Source: Baylisascaris procyonis
Taxonomy: Eukaryota; Nematoda; Chromadorea; Rhabditida; Ascarididae
NCBI GenBank assembly: GCA_037389465.1
Contig: JAZARR010000105.1
Coordinates: forward strand, 1,240,001 to 1,304,000
Reading direction: 5' to 3'
Length of the DNA stretch: 64,000 nucleotides
The notes under the pieces are model-generated. The model did no database searches, was not told the DNA's origin, and was given only the letters and a program-made list of their open reading frames with translations. The translations under genes and the position numbers were made by a program. Positions 42,226 to 56,083 of this stretch are shown here, piece after piece. Each line of letters opens with the position of its first letter. Within the stretch, counting starts at the first letter, position 1.

Positions 42226-42706
42226 TTTATACGCTTATATGTATATCTATTCATCTTATCACTTGCTAATTTAAATTCGGCACTTAGTGAATTGAAAGCT
42301 ATAAAATTTGATGAATACACGTTTGTGCCACCATAATCACCTACGTGATCTACTAACTTTTCGACATGATCTATTGGCTTTTGAAAAAAAAAAATTTTGC
42401 AGATATTTATGGTAAAGAAATTTGCATACGATTTGCGATTGATTACTTCGGTTACATATTGCATTTTTGCTCGCTTTAGAAAAAGAATTTTTTTATTTTA
42501 TTTTTTTGCGCAGGATTCATATCAAGATTATTAAGAAATGAATATATTATGGATCATAAATTATTATTTAAGTACAGTTTATGATAGTTAACTAGGTGAA
42601 CATGGCTGCAAAAGCGCAAATTGCGCCCCTTACATTAGTACGCTTTTCCACTCGTTATGCGCTTTTGCGAATTCATTTTAAAGAAAAGCACATTAAGGCG
42701 ATGTCG

Positions 42707-42742
42707 TGTCTGTGTGTGTGTGTGTTTGTCTGTCTGTCTGTC
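42707..42742. repeat. (TG)n and (TGTC)n microsatellite
   Basis: A short TG run passes into a TCTG tetranucleotide run. Confidence 0.85.
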
Positions 42743-44325
42743 AAGTGGTTTCAACTGAAGAATCATTGAAACTAAATTACGAAATTTAGTAGGTATAATG
42801 CACATCATAGGATAACATCGTAGTTTAATTTTCACGTTGACTCATTAAGTTCGGAAGAAGTTATAAAGATTATCAAAAAAAAGCGGTTCTTTCGTTAAAA
42901 ACAATGGTTAGAAATAGTAGTTCAAGAAATAGTTCATTTATTCATTGTGGAATTTCATCGAAAAAGAAGTCACTCAATAGTTTGCGTAATATTCTTTCAA
43001 AATGCGACATTTTAGGGCATAAATCTAGAGGATTTTGAATAGTTCTTATTGAATAATTGAATTTGATTGAAAAAGCAACTAAATACTCTCAATATGATGC
43101 GAAAAATTTTTCAAATACGTAAAATGTCGACTTAAAATGTGCGAGTGTAATTCAAATAGACGATACTTAAATTGCATCATCTAATAGATGATAAAAACAA
43201 GCGCAAGTATTGCAAGTTTATTAGTGCATTCGTCGGCAACAAAAATAATCATTTCCGCTCAGCGCATTTGTAATCATCTACACTTTAGGCCTCACTTAAA
43301 AGGGCACAAAAATATTTCCACTAAACAAATCAAAGAAATTATCCTTAATAAATTAAAATTGAACAATATACATCGAAATATCATATGAGAAAATTGTTTG
43401 ATTGAAGAGCGTACAAGAATTATTCCACAGAATATTTGTGTAACAATGAGCGGTAAGCGGATTCAATCATTATGCCTTGAGGGCAATTGTATTTTCGCAT
43501 TCATCAAAGCGATTACTATACGCCGCATTCGATACGTTGGGGATTGATTGCTGATTGTAGAATGTCGATTACCAACGAATAATCGCTCTCTAATCGTATC
43601 AACACTTAACGATATATGCATTAAATTGTATTTTTCGACTGTCGGATTTTAAATATTTTTTTATTCACTCATAAAAAATATTCGCAATTTTATAAATTTA
43701 CATTCCCTTATGAATATATAGATAAAATAAATGAAAATGAATTTATAAAAAAATACAAATCTCGCTGTTTATTAAATTTTTATTATATTTCAACACCTTT
43801 ACCTTAGAAAATTGTATGCGAAAATGGAACTTTCTCAAATAGTCCGCATTACACAAATATTTCTAGAAGCCTTTCCGAGTGACGGTTTTAATTCAGATAC
43901 CTAAGCAACCTAAGCGTCTGAAGCACTACCGTAAAGCCTTTGTTACTTACTGTGGGCCCGTAGTGGATTACTGTACACAAGTACGGTTGTCTCATATCTC
44001 ATGAGGCATAAAAGCTGTAGAAAATCCATAGTGTTTATTCACTAGTCCAATCAAATTCCTGGGCGAGAGGAGGTTCCAAATTACAATCGAGGGATGAAGA
44101 CATATGCGGTTTAACCTTTGGTTGTGCTATTGGATTGTTGATGGATTCTTATGTATCACAATTGGTAGTTTATTCTTATTTCCTGTTCGGATGAAACATT
44201 CTCGCCGTTTTCAACTTATCAGTAGTTCCTATATATTCAATATGGTTATAATTCATTTCATTTCAAAGTTATTCGTGCTTCGAATAAGTTCATATCATAG
44301 ATTTTCAATAAAAAACGCTATATTA

Positions 44326-44486
44326 TTCAGAGTCACATCAAGGCGTTTGATTTCTGTTTATTTGTTGACCTCAGAAATTTGTTATATACTCAGAGTCACC
44401 TCAAGGGTTTGACCTTTTGTTGACCTCAGAAATTTGTTATATGCTCAGAGTTACCTCAAGGCGTTTGACCTTTTGTTGACCTCAGT
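44326..44486. repeat. Tandem repeat of about 60-68 bp, 2.5 copies
   Basis: Each unit begins CAGAGTCACCTCAAG and ends TTTGTTGACCTCAG. Units differ by small indels; the first is longest. Confidence 0.85.
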
Positions 44487-45346
44487 CTGCCTATCTTCAC
44501 AAGTATATAACAACATTTCTTCATATCATTATAGCTCATTTATAGTATTCATGGTGTTGTGCATCGGTGTTTTGTTTTTATATCACCATATGTATTCAGT
44601 ACGTTTTCTTTTTGTAAGTAAAGATTTTTTATTCTCCTAGTATTCATGGTTTTTATTTTTTTTCCAAATTAATTATTTATGCTTGTAATTCATCACTAAT
44701 TTAATTAATCCTGTTGTCATTATTCCTTCTATCCAATCATCTGAAAAAATTTTTTAAGTTTTTTGTTTAATATTTAAATGTAATCATTTAATTTTATCAA
44801 CTAATGCTACTTCATCAATAATTGATTTTCTTCTATATTAAAATATTTAGTTTCTCTCATAATAAATGTCTTAGTTATCTTTTGAGGCCTATCTTCTTGC
44901 CAAACAATTTATTGAACCATCTTTATTTTGTTTTTTTGTTTTTTTTTCTTTTTTTTTGACGAGTTTTCTGCATATCGATAAAATGCATCAATTTTTTTCA
45001 AAATACTGAGAATTTTATGTACCCACTGGATGGGGAGAAGGATTTTTCGATAAGATTCCAATATTGTAGTAATGCCATATGAGAACATTAGTATTAATAT
45101 AGACCTATATTAATGGGTCATTATGCGCTGTCCCGTATTCGGAGCGAATTATGAATGTATAAGCTAAATTATAAACTTATACACTTCTTCATCTAATGTA
45201 AGCTGTAAATTAGTTCTGCCTCATTGAATTTAAATACGCTATAACGATGATTAAGCCTATTCACCCTTCTGTCCCCATCCATGCTCTCATTTCCTTATTA
45301 GCCACCCTGTTGAATTTTTCCGGAACCTCTGTCTCTGCTTTTCTTG

Positions 45347-45348
<2 letters not shown>

Positions 45349-45420
<72 letters not shown>
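45349..45420. repeat. (TA)n microsatellite
   Basis: About 36 uninterrupted TA copies. Confidence 0.97.
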
Positions 45421-45422
<2 letters not shown>

Positions 45423-46255
45423 AATTCATGAAAGCCAAGGGAGACTTTTATTTAAACTTATGCGACAGACGACTGATTCTCGAGTCCCCCTCAATGGGAT
45501 TTCACATTTCGATTCAGAAATAAATGCGCAATGGCAAGCGGCGAATACTTTAACTAAGACGCCGTCTGAGGATGGCTAAACAATCGAGATATTTGACGGG
45601 TTGAGTGAAGTTCTTCGTGAATGCCCGCGAAAACGTTGCGTTGATAGTTCCCATGAGACTTTTAGAATGCGAGAATCGCATTGAAACTTCGAATTTAATT
45701 TCTTCAAGCGATGCGCACTTGTTTCACAATTCAAAAAATTCGCACCCATCAACACTTTTAAACCACACTTTCGTTCTATGGAAATTTTTCATAAAATTGG
45801 CATATTTCTAAATTACTTAAGCGTAAATTTATTGTGGAATTACAGCGATAGATCGAAATTTTTGTAGAATATATTTTTACCTTTAGCATAGTTCCGTTTA
45901 CTGCAAAATTATGCATATCATAGCACAAAGATATTCGTTCATAGGTGTATCACTTTCAAGACACATGTTTTATTCGTTTTCATAATGAACATATATTTCT
46001 ATCATATGTATCAATGAGAAAGCGATTACGGTATGAAGCATTTATGGTAGCATTTGTCAAAGCATTACGGTATTAATGATAGCATTTATCGCTGATTATT
46101 TACTAAATCACAAATTGACAACGGGCAATCAATTTACTCTATTTCCGATCGAAAGATGCAATTGCAATTAATTGAGGCACAACAATTGCAAAGCGATGGA
46201 CGGAGATTTTCGCAACAGCGTTCATCTTAAACGTTTTACGCGTAAACATAATTGC

Positions 46256-46744
46256 AACTCGTAAATATGCAACTCTGATTGCATAATAAGATTGAGTTGC
46301 ACACAGCACATAGCCGAACCGACTTGTTCAATAGATTTTTGTCATTTTCTCTGCAGTTGACGAGATATACGTCATAGATTTTCCGTTGTTCATTTTTGGA
46401 TAGTCGATATCGCTCCTAAATGAACGTCAAACAATTAAATAGCTATTTTGGTGATGTTATGTGCAATATTATTTTAAGACAATAGACGAAATATTTGTAT
46501 TGGAAAAAGGGGATGAACGTTGCATCCATTGCTGTATGCCAACTCTCATCGAATAAGCAAGCGATTTCATGTAATTATAGGAGATGATGATTGTTTTGAG
46601 TAATTTAGAGACGATTTCAAGTGGACTTTGTTGTTTTATTACTCATTTTTCAACAGCCGAATTGCAAATGCTCATTGATATGGAAGTATCTGAAGGAGAT
46701 AACATCTGCAAACTCAAAAATTTCGGCATTCTTTTCCGATAATA
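46256..46744 (+). repeat. Spaced duplication, copy 1
   Basis: Aligns without gaps to 62666-63154, with nine mismatches counted by eye over about 489 bp (about 98% identity). Weaker similarity continues to about 46985 with indels. There are no terminal inverted repeats or target duplications at the edges, and no conserved reading frame. It could be a dispersed repeat family or a recent segmental duplication. Confidence 0.9.
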
Positions 46745-47569
46745 ACGCGTCGCCGAATGCGTTTATTGTAAGGGAGGATGAGGATTCGCTTAAGAACTAA
46801 CAGTGTCAATAGTCATATTTCACTTTCACAATGCGAAAAATGATCTCCACTAGCTTATCCTATTATTGAACTTTAAACTGTCGTGAAATGATGAATTGCA
46901 AGACTTTTAGAAATTAAATGGGACACTAGGATGGAGAGGGAGAGGGGAGAAGGAGACTTATTTCCATATATGCTTGTGCTAGCAAATATCTATGCTACTT
47001 TTTTTGCGCGGTTATGATAACTGCTTGCTGTTTATGATCGGTGGCATCAATTTGCGAACAAAATTGCAACTAGATTCATAATCCTTAATAGCAATGAATC
47101 TATCCGTTACGTTAATCCATACTTCCCATAAGGTCGTTCAAGCGTATTGATACAACGAAATCTCTAAATAAAAATTTTCTTCTTCAGTACACGACCAAAA
47201 CGAATGTTCTGAGCGGAATTTACAAAACGATCATTTAGTTAGGAAAATGCATTATTGCGCATTATTGAATTTATGCAACCGATAAATCAGTTTGGAGGAA
47301 TTGTGCAAGAGCGCATTTAATGTAAACAACTTTGTGCGGCACATTTACTTATTTTTACAGTAGGCATTTCGAATATTTTTTTTTTAAATAGCGAATAAGG
47401 GTATGAGGAAAATGTAAGTTTTCGGTGGAAACTTATAAATAGTTAATTTCAAAAAGAAACGCATTATTATTTATTGTCTTATTTATGCAAATATCATGCT
47501 TTCTATATCATTCTTTTTTTTTTCATTACCACAACTATAGATGTGCCGTTTGAAAGGTTGAAAAAAAAA

Positions 47570-47677
47570 ATGGGACATCATAGTAGTAAGCAAAAAGTGC
47601 GATTGATGAGCAAAGCTGTTGAAAGTATAACTGTGACAGACAAGTGGCAAAGAAATGGAGATCCACCCTCTGTGCAC
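47570..47677 (+). CDS. Candidate first exon, possible N-myristoylated protein
   Basis: An ATG opens a frame reading MGHHSSKQKVRLMSKAVESI then TVTDKWQRNGDPPSVH, and a plausible donor CAC|GTTTGT follows. That is the same donor form used by exon 2 of the orphan membrane gene. Gly2, Ser6 and Lys7 fit the N-myristoylation consensus. The frame runs nine codons further to a TAA if unspliced. A T-tract and an AG (TATAG at 47536-47540) lie 30 nt upstream and could be a trans-splice acceptor. No downstream exon is confirmed; a block after CTTATAG near 48091 (ETEPKGFKV) would be in phase. The protein is unrecognised. Confidence 0.33.
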
Positions 47678-47728
47678 GTTTGTACTGAACGTCAAAAATT
47701 TCACTAACGAAAATGCTCTACACATCAC

Positions 47729-49164
47729 TTATCTCGTTTCGTCTATCGACAGGTTTTATTGTTATGCGTGAAATGATATAGCGAAAATGAGCGTCGAACT
47801 AGCCGGTTAGGGAGGGGGAGAACTTTAATTGCGAAGAATTTGCTATTTTCAACAGCATCGCGTAATTGATCTATGTTAGTGAAACAATCTTTGACTGTAA
47901 AATTAACGAATTTTGGCATTTTACGTTTCCGTTCATATTATGATTTATTTACAATAGTTCACTAATAGTTATTTATGATGAACTTAAAGATTTTATTTGT
48001 AATTTTCTAGTCAATTATATTTCATTTTCATTCTCTTCATTGTTCGACAAATTTTATCTTATATTAACTTTATTACATTTATTATCTTATAGGAAACGGA
48101 ACCAAAGGGATTTAAAGTCATGATCGTTGATTGTTTAACTATCATTCTTTACAAGAGAATTATAGACTTAAGCTTACGAGAAATCGCTAATTTTTTTTTT
48201 TTAAATAAAAAGCTAACAATAATGAAAGCATATTTGAGAGTGCAGAATAGAACGATAAGAGGCAGAGTTTATTGAACGTAATATGATGGCAGAGCTTTCC
48301 AAAGTGGAGCATATATTGATTTAGATTACGATTAAGCGCTATATACTGTTGAGTAGTGATCGTCGACGTGTAGCCAACCGGCTGTCGGTAATTGCTGATA
48401 ATTTTTTGAGCTGTTCCATTAATGCCAATGATAAGAGACATAGATCGGTAGAGAGAAATTAATTATTAGACGTTTCGAGCACTTTTCAAAATCACTTAGA
48501 GATATTGTCAAGAACGAGCTCTAAAACAAGTGGAGTGGTAGATGCTACCTTCAAATGCAAGTAAGAAGTGTTCAGCAGGTTGGTGAACAAAACCTTGGCG
48601 CTGTTGAGGTACTGATTTCCGACAAAGGAGAGTGGAAGATGATGGTATGCGGCCAGTGGCGAATAGCTGAACAAACGGCACTGAGGGATAAAAATCCGTT
48701 GCACTTCTTACAAGTACTAATAAGAACGTTTTCCATTTAAAGGTTTCAAAGAGACGTAAAGCAACTTCTTAGGGAAAAGGTAGCCCAGTTAAATTCGTAG
48801 TTACTGCTTTGACGCTCAGCGGTATTCCATCCTGCTAGGCAAGCGTTCTAGTTATTGAGGCTATGAGTGGAATAACTATCTTTTATTGCGAGCATGTTAG
48901 CGTAAGTAAATAATTTATGGAAGAATGCATCAAGCTGGATCTTGTCTCAATACCAGAAAAATATCATGAAAAGGGGAAGGGGTTGCTAGAATAGCGAATT
49001 TTGCTTTATCATTCCCATATTTTTGACCGGAAATGATTGTACTCAGAAAGGTAGTCGGTTGCAGAAAAAGTTCATAATGATCTTGCCAGTTCTTGTCAGA
49101 TGAAGCACTGAATATGCGATGCCTGTCCTTCTTAATTATTTACTGTCAAGGGTTTCTTTTCGGA

Positions 49165-49253
<89 letters not shown>

Positions 49254-50367
49254 AAATCTGCACTTTTAAAACGGACAGGTATAAATCTATCAGGTTGTTT
49301 CGGTTACCTATTTTACAAATGTCGCGTCCTAATTAAGTGAGACTGCGAGCCGCTGTACTAAAACGAGTTTTTTACAAGTTCATATTGCTTTGAGAATGTT
49401 TCCTTAGGAAGAATGAAACTTTGAAATTTAAATACAAAACTCTAGCATCATGAGCCATATATGAAATATTTATATGGGATAATGTTCATATGACGTAAAG
49501 TCAATGAGAGTAACTCCCGGTGTGTGGTCCAAAGCACAGATTTGCTATTCTATCTGTGAGTTGGCATTAACTCACGTCATCTTAGTCCCTTAGCGTTCTT
49601 AGCATGGTATTCTTGTGCTTCCCGTTGCTGTGAAATATATACACGATAAAAGTTAATGGAGAAAGCCTCATCTATAAAGTGAATGTATGTATATTGCGAG
49701 AATGGCGCTCCGATTGCGATCTAGACGACATCATTGAAGACGCTGTTTGGTATAGTCAAATAGGAGGCTAGCTGGCAGTATAGCCGATCCTTCATGGAAG
49801 TGTGAAATGAAGGATGGCGCAGTTCGCGTGAATGGGCAGATGGATGTTGCGGGCAAATCTCAGTTGGCTATCGTATTTCTAGCTGCTTGCAGTCGAAGAG
49901 AGGAATGCGACCCGCGGGAACAGAGAATCATCCCTGCAACCCTGAAGCCGACAAAGTTTCACGAGTCTCAACGAGTGGACGGCCTCACTGTGGCAATTCC
50001 CCGCGGGTCATCCAAAAGCCGACCAACTAAAAGTGTCAAGCTGATGCAGCCGGCCGCCTACTCTTCCCTCCAGCCTCCGATGCTTGATTGCGGCCGCGCT
50101 TTCTTCTGCGTACGAATTTCCGCTGCGTTGATTGCTAGCTCTGCGTATGCATGTATGTGTGTATGTATGTGTCGTGTATGTATGGGCGCACACAGCCCCT
50201 AAGTAGGCAGTCAACAGCAGCACCCATGCGCATTATTCTTTCAAATTTCTCGCGCTCATCCGCTTCAAAATCGCGGTCCCAATTTGCTTCATTCGGCTTC
50301 GCATAACAACTCGACGACGTGCCGCCTGCTTGGCGTCCGCTTGTTTCCACATATGCTTTCCCTACAG
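47729..50367. other. Region between tentative exons, no supported gene
   Basis: Mostly AT-rich, with a (TA)n run at 49166-49249. From about 49700 to 50400 the composition becomes near-balanced and open frames appear on both strands (49807-50202 on +, 50135-50407 on -). The minus frame reads NEANWDRDFEADEREKFERI, which is coding-like, but it overlaps the + strand exon candidate at 50368 and has no clear splice sites. Confidence 0.35.
49166..49249. repeat. (TA)n microsatellite, about 42 copies
   Basis: An uninterrupted TA run. Confidence 0.97.
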
Positions 50368-50397
50368 ATGTCACCGCGATATACTCGACCCCATTCG
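50368..50397 (+). CDS. Candidate 30-nt first exon or microexon
   Basis: A strong acceptor (TGCTTTCCCTACAG) is followed directly by ATGTCACCGCG and ends at TCG|GTATGT, a consensus donor. Read from the ATG it gives MSPRYTRPHS. The motif RYTRP near an N-terminus recalls SRSF10-type splicing factors, whose proteins begin MSRY and RPP, but no RRM exon was found downstream in the window. All three frames are open, so it could instead be an internal microexon. Splice signals are the main support. Confidence 0.35.
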
Positions 50398-50407
50398 GTA
50401 TGTACAC

Positions 50408-52315
50408 TCTTTCTGCTTATGTTTATATTCGATGAAAACAGCATCACTTATTAAGGATTACATTTGTTTAGTTTATCCGTTTCATTAGTTTGTCGAGAGG
50501 TGTTATGCGATAGGAATGGCTCAATTTATACCAGTGAATATCCCTTGTCCTGCAACATCTTGCCTTCAACTCTCCTCCGTATATGTATATCTCTCGTCAT
50601 AGGGAAACATCGATCAAAAGTTTCAAATGCTTTGCGCTTTCGATGCGTTGAGGCGAGCCATTGAAGACGATTCAGACGGATTTCCGAGGTTCCAATATAG
50701 GACTTAAAATTGATAAAGCGTTACGCCTACTTTTCTTGATGATGAGGAAACAACTGAGATCGCCAACCGAATATTGCATATATTAGTAAGTGGTGTGTTC
50801 TTGGTGAGACTCACAAAAAGCAACTTGGAAGTGAGTAGAAAATAATAGCTACCACGTTTTAAAAATTATGGGAAGGAAATTCTGAAAATTGAAAATCCTC
50901 CAAAAATAACTTTTAAAGGGCGTAAAATATCAATAAATTCTTTGATGATAAGTGAAAAATTTGTTCGCAAGGGGGTTATAGAACTTGTGATCGTAACACG
51001 TAAATAAATGTAATCGATGCTTTATTATACGCGCAATACGATAAAATAATTCAGATATGGCTAAGCGCCTAAATTCATTTTGTTCAGCCACAACTCATAG
51101 AGCCACGAAAAATTGGCTTCCAATTAGGTGAGCTCTCAGCATCCTTTTTCCCTTTACCTCGTTTCTCCTTCGTCTAAAAATGGGCGTCATCTTAGCGTCC
51201 CGCAAGAAAAAGAAGCGTTAAGGTCGAGCACAAAGCAAGTAGAGCATAAATATCCATTATGCTATTGAATAAGGTTTGAAAAGTGATCTGAGCAAAGACA
51301 GAGTTGCCATCCTTCCTCGACAATAACAGCTTGATTATCATAGCTCTCTTTTCTGATCTTCGATCCTTCATTTTTCACTTTCTAAGGTAGGAGGCATGAA
51401 AATTTCACCGTAGAGAATTAAATTTCACAATCAAAAAATAAGTGTTGAATTTCAGGTTGTTCTTTCTTTCTTCAAATGAAAAATGGCTGTTTAATAATAA
51501 GAAGTACGATTATGGATGTTGTACCTTAGTGGGCTGTAGGGAATAACAAAGAATCTCGGGAAGCTTTATTAAAGGCGTCCCACTTGAATAGTATAACTCA
51601 GCAAGAATCATGGCAGTAAAATAAATAGCTGAGTATGAGGGCACTGTTTTATCTTAGGTTAATTTCGCTTCTTATTTTCGCAACTCTTTTATAGCACTTA
51701 TAAGCAATTCCATTAGCTTAAAACTCGATGAGGGTAAAAGTTTACGGTGTACTTTGCAGTTTAATACTCAAATAGTATCTTTTTGTACGTCGCTGATGCG
51801 ATTGCCGGCGATTTTCTTCTTTCCTTCGATATACTGTTTGCTAGCAAGTAACTAACCATTTCTAATCGCCTCAAACCACACGCATGAGCGCATCCTTCCA
51901 TGCCAAATATGGTCATGAAAAAACTAGTAAGCGACGCATTCTGCGGACTCAAAAAATCGAAGTAGATACGGTACAACTATTATTCATTGAATGTAACACA
52001 TCACTTTTGCTGCGGCACGTAAATGCCTACGGCGCAACTGTCCGCGCAAGAATTGATCGTGTAGCGACTTCTTTGACACTGCGCTGCCTATGGTAGATCA
52101 CTTGCAAAAGTGTTACATCTGTATTGGCGCTAGCATTTTGGCGCTTGAGGCGAAACGCGCCTGTGTCGCAATATGCCTGTGAGTCTTGATTTCTCATTAT
52201 GTGCACGTAAGCACCCAGCGAGCGGTCGTGTTGAAGTTCTTTGTTTTCATGTTGCTATGCATACTGCTGAGACGGCTCAAATGTATTCACCCTCTCGCTT
52301 CCCCCCAGTTCGTCC
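50408..52315. other. No supported gene
   Basis: AT-rich sequence with scattered short open frames. If the tentative exon at 50368-50397 is real, this would be the start of its intron. Confidence 0.4.
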
Positions 52316-53045
52316 TCAACTGTGCGTAAATCAAATCTAGTTGGCCTAAATGTGCTTAAGTCTGATGTGCTAGGCTCAGCTATGCGTGTCTTAATTGTGC
52401 TTGGCTCAGTTGCACTTGACTTGGTTGTCTTGATTCAGTTGTATTTGGCTTAAATTTTCTTCACTCTCCATTTTACTTTGTGCTATTGCGCTTACTTTAG
52501 TTGTATTGGAGTTAATTGTACTCAATTCACTTGTGCACGGCTCAATTGTAGTTGGCTCAATTATGCTCGGCTCAAATGTGTGGCCCGACACAATTGTGCT
52601 CTGCTCACTTATACTTGGCACTGTTGCGATGGGGCTCAATTGTGCAGAGCTTAATTGTACTCGACTCAACTTTGCTTGGCTCGAGTGTATTTAGCTAAAT
52701 TGTACCCAAGGTAGTTACATTGGGTTCATTAATGCCTAGCTTAGTTATACTCAGCTCATTGGTGTTTTGTTCAATTTAAGTTAGCTCGAATGTGCATCCC
52801 GGCTCAATTATGCGTAGCTTAGTTGTACTTTGCACAATTGCGCTAGGCTCAATTCTACTCGGCTTAGTTGTATTTGGCTTATTTGTGCACGGCTCAATTG
52901 TGTTCGGCTCAGTTGTGTGCTCGACTCAATTGTACTCGATTGAATTGTGTTTAGTCCAGTTGCATGCGGCTCAGTTGCCTTACTCTTAGTTGTGCGCAAC
53001 ATAGTTGTAGGCCCTAGGCTTAATGGTGCATAACTCAGTTGCAAC
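52316..53045. repeat. 15-bp minisatellite, about 45 degenerate copies
   Basis: The consensus unit is CTCAATTGTGCTCGG, in register for long stretches with occasional single-base indels. It produces five-residue repeats in frames of both strands (for example TIEPS and QLSRA types), which explains the overlapping long open frames at 52406-52694 and 52792-53044. No start, splice or signal supports coding. Confidence 0.88.
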
Positions 53046-56044
53046 GTCGCAGTATTAAATAAATTGAGAGGTAATATGAAATGTATTGCTTGAATTCATT
53101 AAGGCTAATTTAGGTTGAATTACCCATCATTGGCCTTCATTCGAACTAGATTTTCGCTTTGATCGTTTTCACACTCTTCCTTTTTTACTTCTCGACGTTT
53201 CTTATTGGGCTTTCCTTCTCGAATTTATTGTTTATCACTTATAAGCTGCACCTGAATGGGATTATATCTCTTGAAATAAGAGCTGTTTACAATCACCTGA
53301 AGACATTAGATGAATGCCTCGTTGTTAAATTTTTCAAAAAAAATTTCAGCGTTGATGCGAACAATTCTCATATGAAACGCCCGATTCTGTTTTTATTCTC
53401 TCATCTGTAGTAGTTCTTCCGCAAGATTTGGGCATAAAAAGTTCCCTTTCCTGGCGGGGATTGTGCGTATAGCACTGCATTTGACCCCATTAGAAAAAAA
53501 AAAGCAATTGACATTGTGAATAACCTCCGCCAATGATTTACGGAGTCTGAAATCGTATGACATGTTTTGTTTTTCAATTTCAATTTTGGACACATTTGGA
53601 ATGCGTACAAAAAAAAAATGGCACACAGAAGGAAACGAATTGTTTTCATTTTATTGTTTCTAAAAGAGATGAGATTATTTCCCTATAAGATACCCTTAAA
53701 AGAACGGCCTTTACGATCCTCAAAATATAAACTTTATGAAATTGTTACTGATTATTTTCTAGTCGATGTAATTGTATAGCTTATGGAATACTACCATAAG
53801 ATTCTAAATTGTTGAAAAAAAAAAATGGCACTAATGTGGCAAGATAGAGTGATAATACTATCAAATGAAGCTGAAAACTCGTTTGCAAAATATTTTAATG
53901 ATATTAGATGCGAATTGAAAAAGATTTATATGAATTTAAGTGGTTTTCTTAATGAAATATTAGTAAAGCATCTTTAATCTAAAAGTAGCACGTTACTAAT
54001 GATCGTCAATATTACTGATATGTGATATTAATGTTAGATTTGATTATTTTTTATCATAGTACTTGAAAAAAAAAATTTATGATAACCAGTTTTAAATATG
54101 CTAAATGAAATATGACATACCGGTTGCGCTAGACAGATTTGAACTTCTTTTTTTTTAAATATTACTGTAATTTGAATAATTCAAACTTTTACAACAAACT
54201 TCAAAGAAAACGAATTTACTGTTCAAGAATTTTTTTTTAAAAAGCATAATTCGATTGAAACGCCTTATTTTTAAAAAATTTTCATCAAGAATGAAGCATT
54301 AAGCTTCGAACGTAAAACTTGATTTGCTAATGCTTGAAAAATTTCCAAAAGAACATATGCTAGAGTGAATTTTTATTGAAACGAAAAGATTCATTGCAAG
54401 TCTTGCGTAAATTTTTGACTAATCGAACATATAGAGGCAATAGTAATGATGCGATGTGCGTATTCTACTCATTACACTAGTAGATTTAATGCCAACAAAT
54501 CTAACGAATTTTTTCTTCGTATATAAATTTTAGCCGGAAATTTTTGATTTACAATAAATAAATGGATGAAATATGCAAAAAAAATCGTTGAGCAGTAATA
54601 GACAAATCTATCATGAAGATATAGTATTTGTCCATCAAGTTTGTTGTCTTTAGGGAAAGTTGAAAGCTGTCATTAGAAAGCTTTCAACAACGATACTTTT
54701 TATACTTTTATATTTCTCTTCGTTAATTTTTTATGCGTTATATTTTTGCAACTAATCGCGCATATTCTATCGTTCAACGAATCAACAATAAAACATTATG
54801 GGAGTTAGACTATATAAATAAGAGGCCTTCATATGCTATATATTATCTATATGTGAAATAATGCAAAAAAAAAAAGCTAAAATCGGTGATGCGCTAAATA
54901 AAAATCGAATTTTTTTTTACATTGATATCTTTGAAACGCTGAGTTGATTGATGACAGTTGAATATAAAAGGAATAGAAAAGGCTGTTCATATTTTTCTTT
55001 TCTTGTCCATATTTTTTTCGATTCACATTTTTGTTTGCAAATGAGCAAATTTCTTTTCCCATCCATAACTTTATTTCACGTCCATCTTTGCAAATGGTCG
55101 TGAAATTTTTTTTTTTCATTATTTTAATAACCTTTTATAAAGCGTTTAATTAAAGCTGCATTTAAGAAGGTGGCATAATCATTTTTTTTTTTTTTTTTTT
55201 TGGCTTTATTCTTTCAATAATCACTCAGTATATCGCTATATTAATTTTCTTCTGATTGACGCTGTATGCGCTAATATTGCACATTTATTTTCATTTGGCA
55301 ACATAATTGCTTAGGAAGATTTCAATAATCCTCAAATAAATGCAAATCTCTCAAAATTAACAACTGTCATCTCAACGGCATACGGAAATGTGGAAGTTAT
55401 CGGATTTGCGCTCCCCTTCCTTGAGCTTGATTAGTAGAAATTTTTAAATTTTAATCGTTTATTATTTGAGGATATTCTCCTAGAGATATTATCACTTAAT
55501 TTTTGCGGAAATTCATGTGAAAAAAAAAATTGCATCATAGTTTCAATGCATCTTTATGAGTAAATTTTATATTTTCGTTCAAACTCATAGAAGTTCTTTC
55601 ATCATAGTAGTCGCCTGTGCTACCACTATGAAAGACTTCCTATCTCTTTCCCCTTTAAAATTCCTCATTACTTGATAATTTAATGTATATTTTATGCAAG
55701 TTACGGAGTTTTTTTTTTTTTTTTTTGAAAGCAATTCGAACTATTGAAAAATGAAAATTTTCGTTAGTTTCATTTCCTTAGCTTGTAATTATTCGTCGGA
55801 AAGGGTTCTAGCAACTGTCAAAGAATATAGCAGATGATTGGGTGGAAGGGGGGGGGGGGTTAGGAGAAACGATTCGCCAGCAACGTTTTCTAGCAATTGC
55901 GATCCTCTTGTCGACTACTAGCTGCGTGCATCGATCGTTGGCAAAGCATTGGCTAGCTATAGTTGTACAAGCTTAGCTGTTTCTGCGTTTCGCAGCTGCA
56001 ATGGTGTGCTCTTGTTTCTCGGCCCGCACGCACACTTTCAACAA

Positions 56045-56046
56045 CG

Positions 56047-56077
<31 letters not shown>

Positions 56078-56083
56078 ACACAC
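56045..56083. repeat. (CA)n microsatellite
   Basis: CA run with one TA interruption, inside a GC-richer patch. Confidence 0.93.

Noticed and set aside
53113..53125. Match to the first 13 bases of nematode SL1 with one change (GGTTGAATTACCC)
   Set aside because: The rest of the leader does not match, and no donor or Sm-binding site follows, so it is not a spliced-leader RNA gene.
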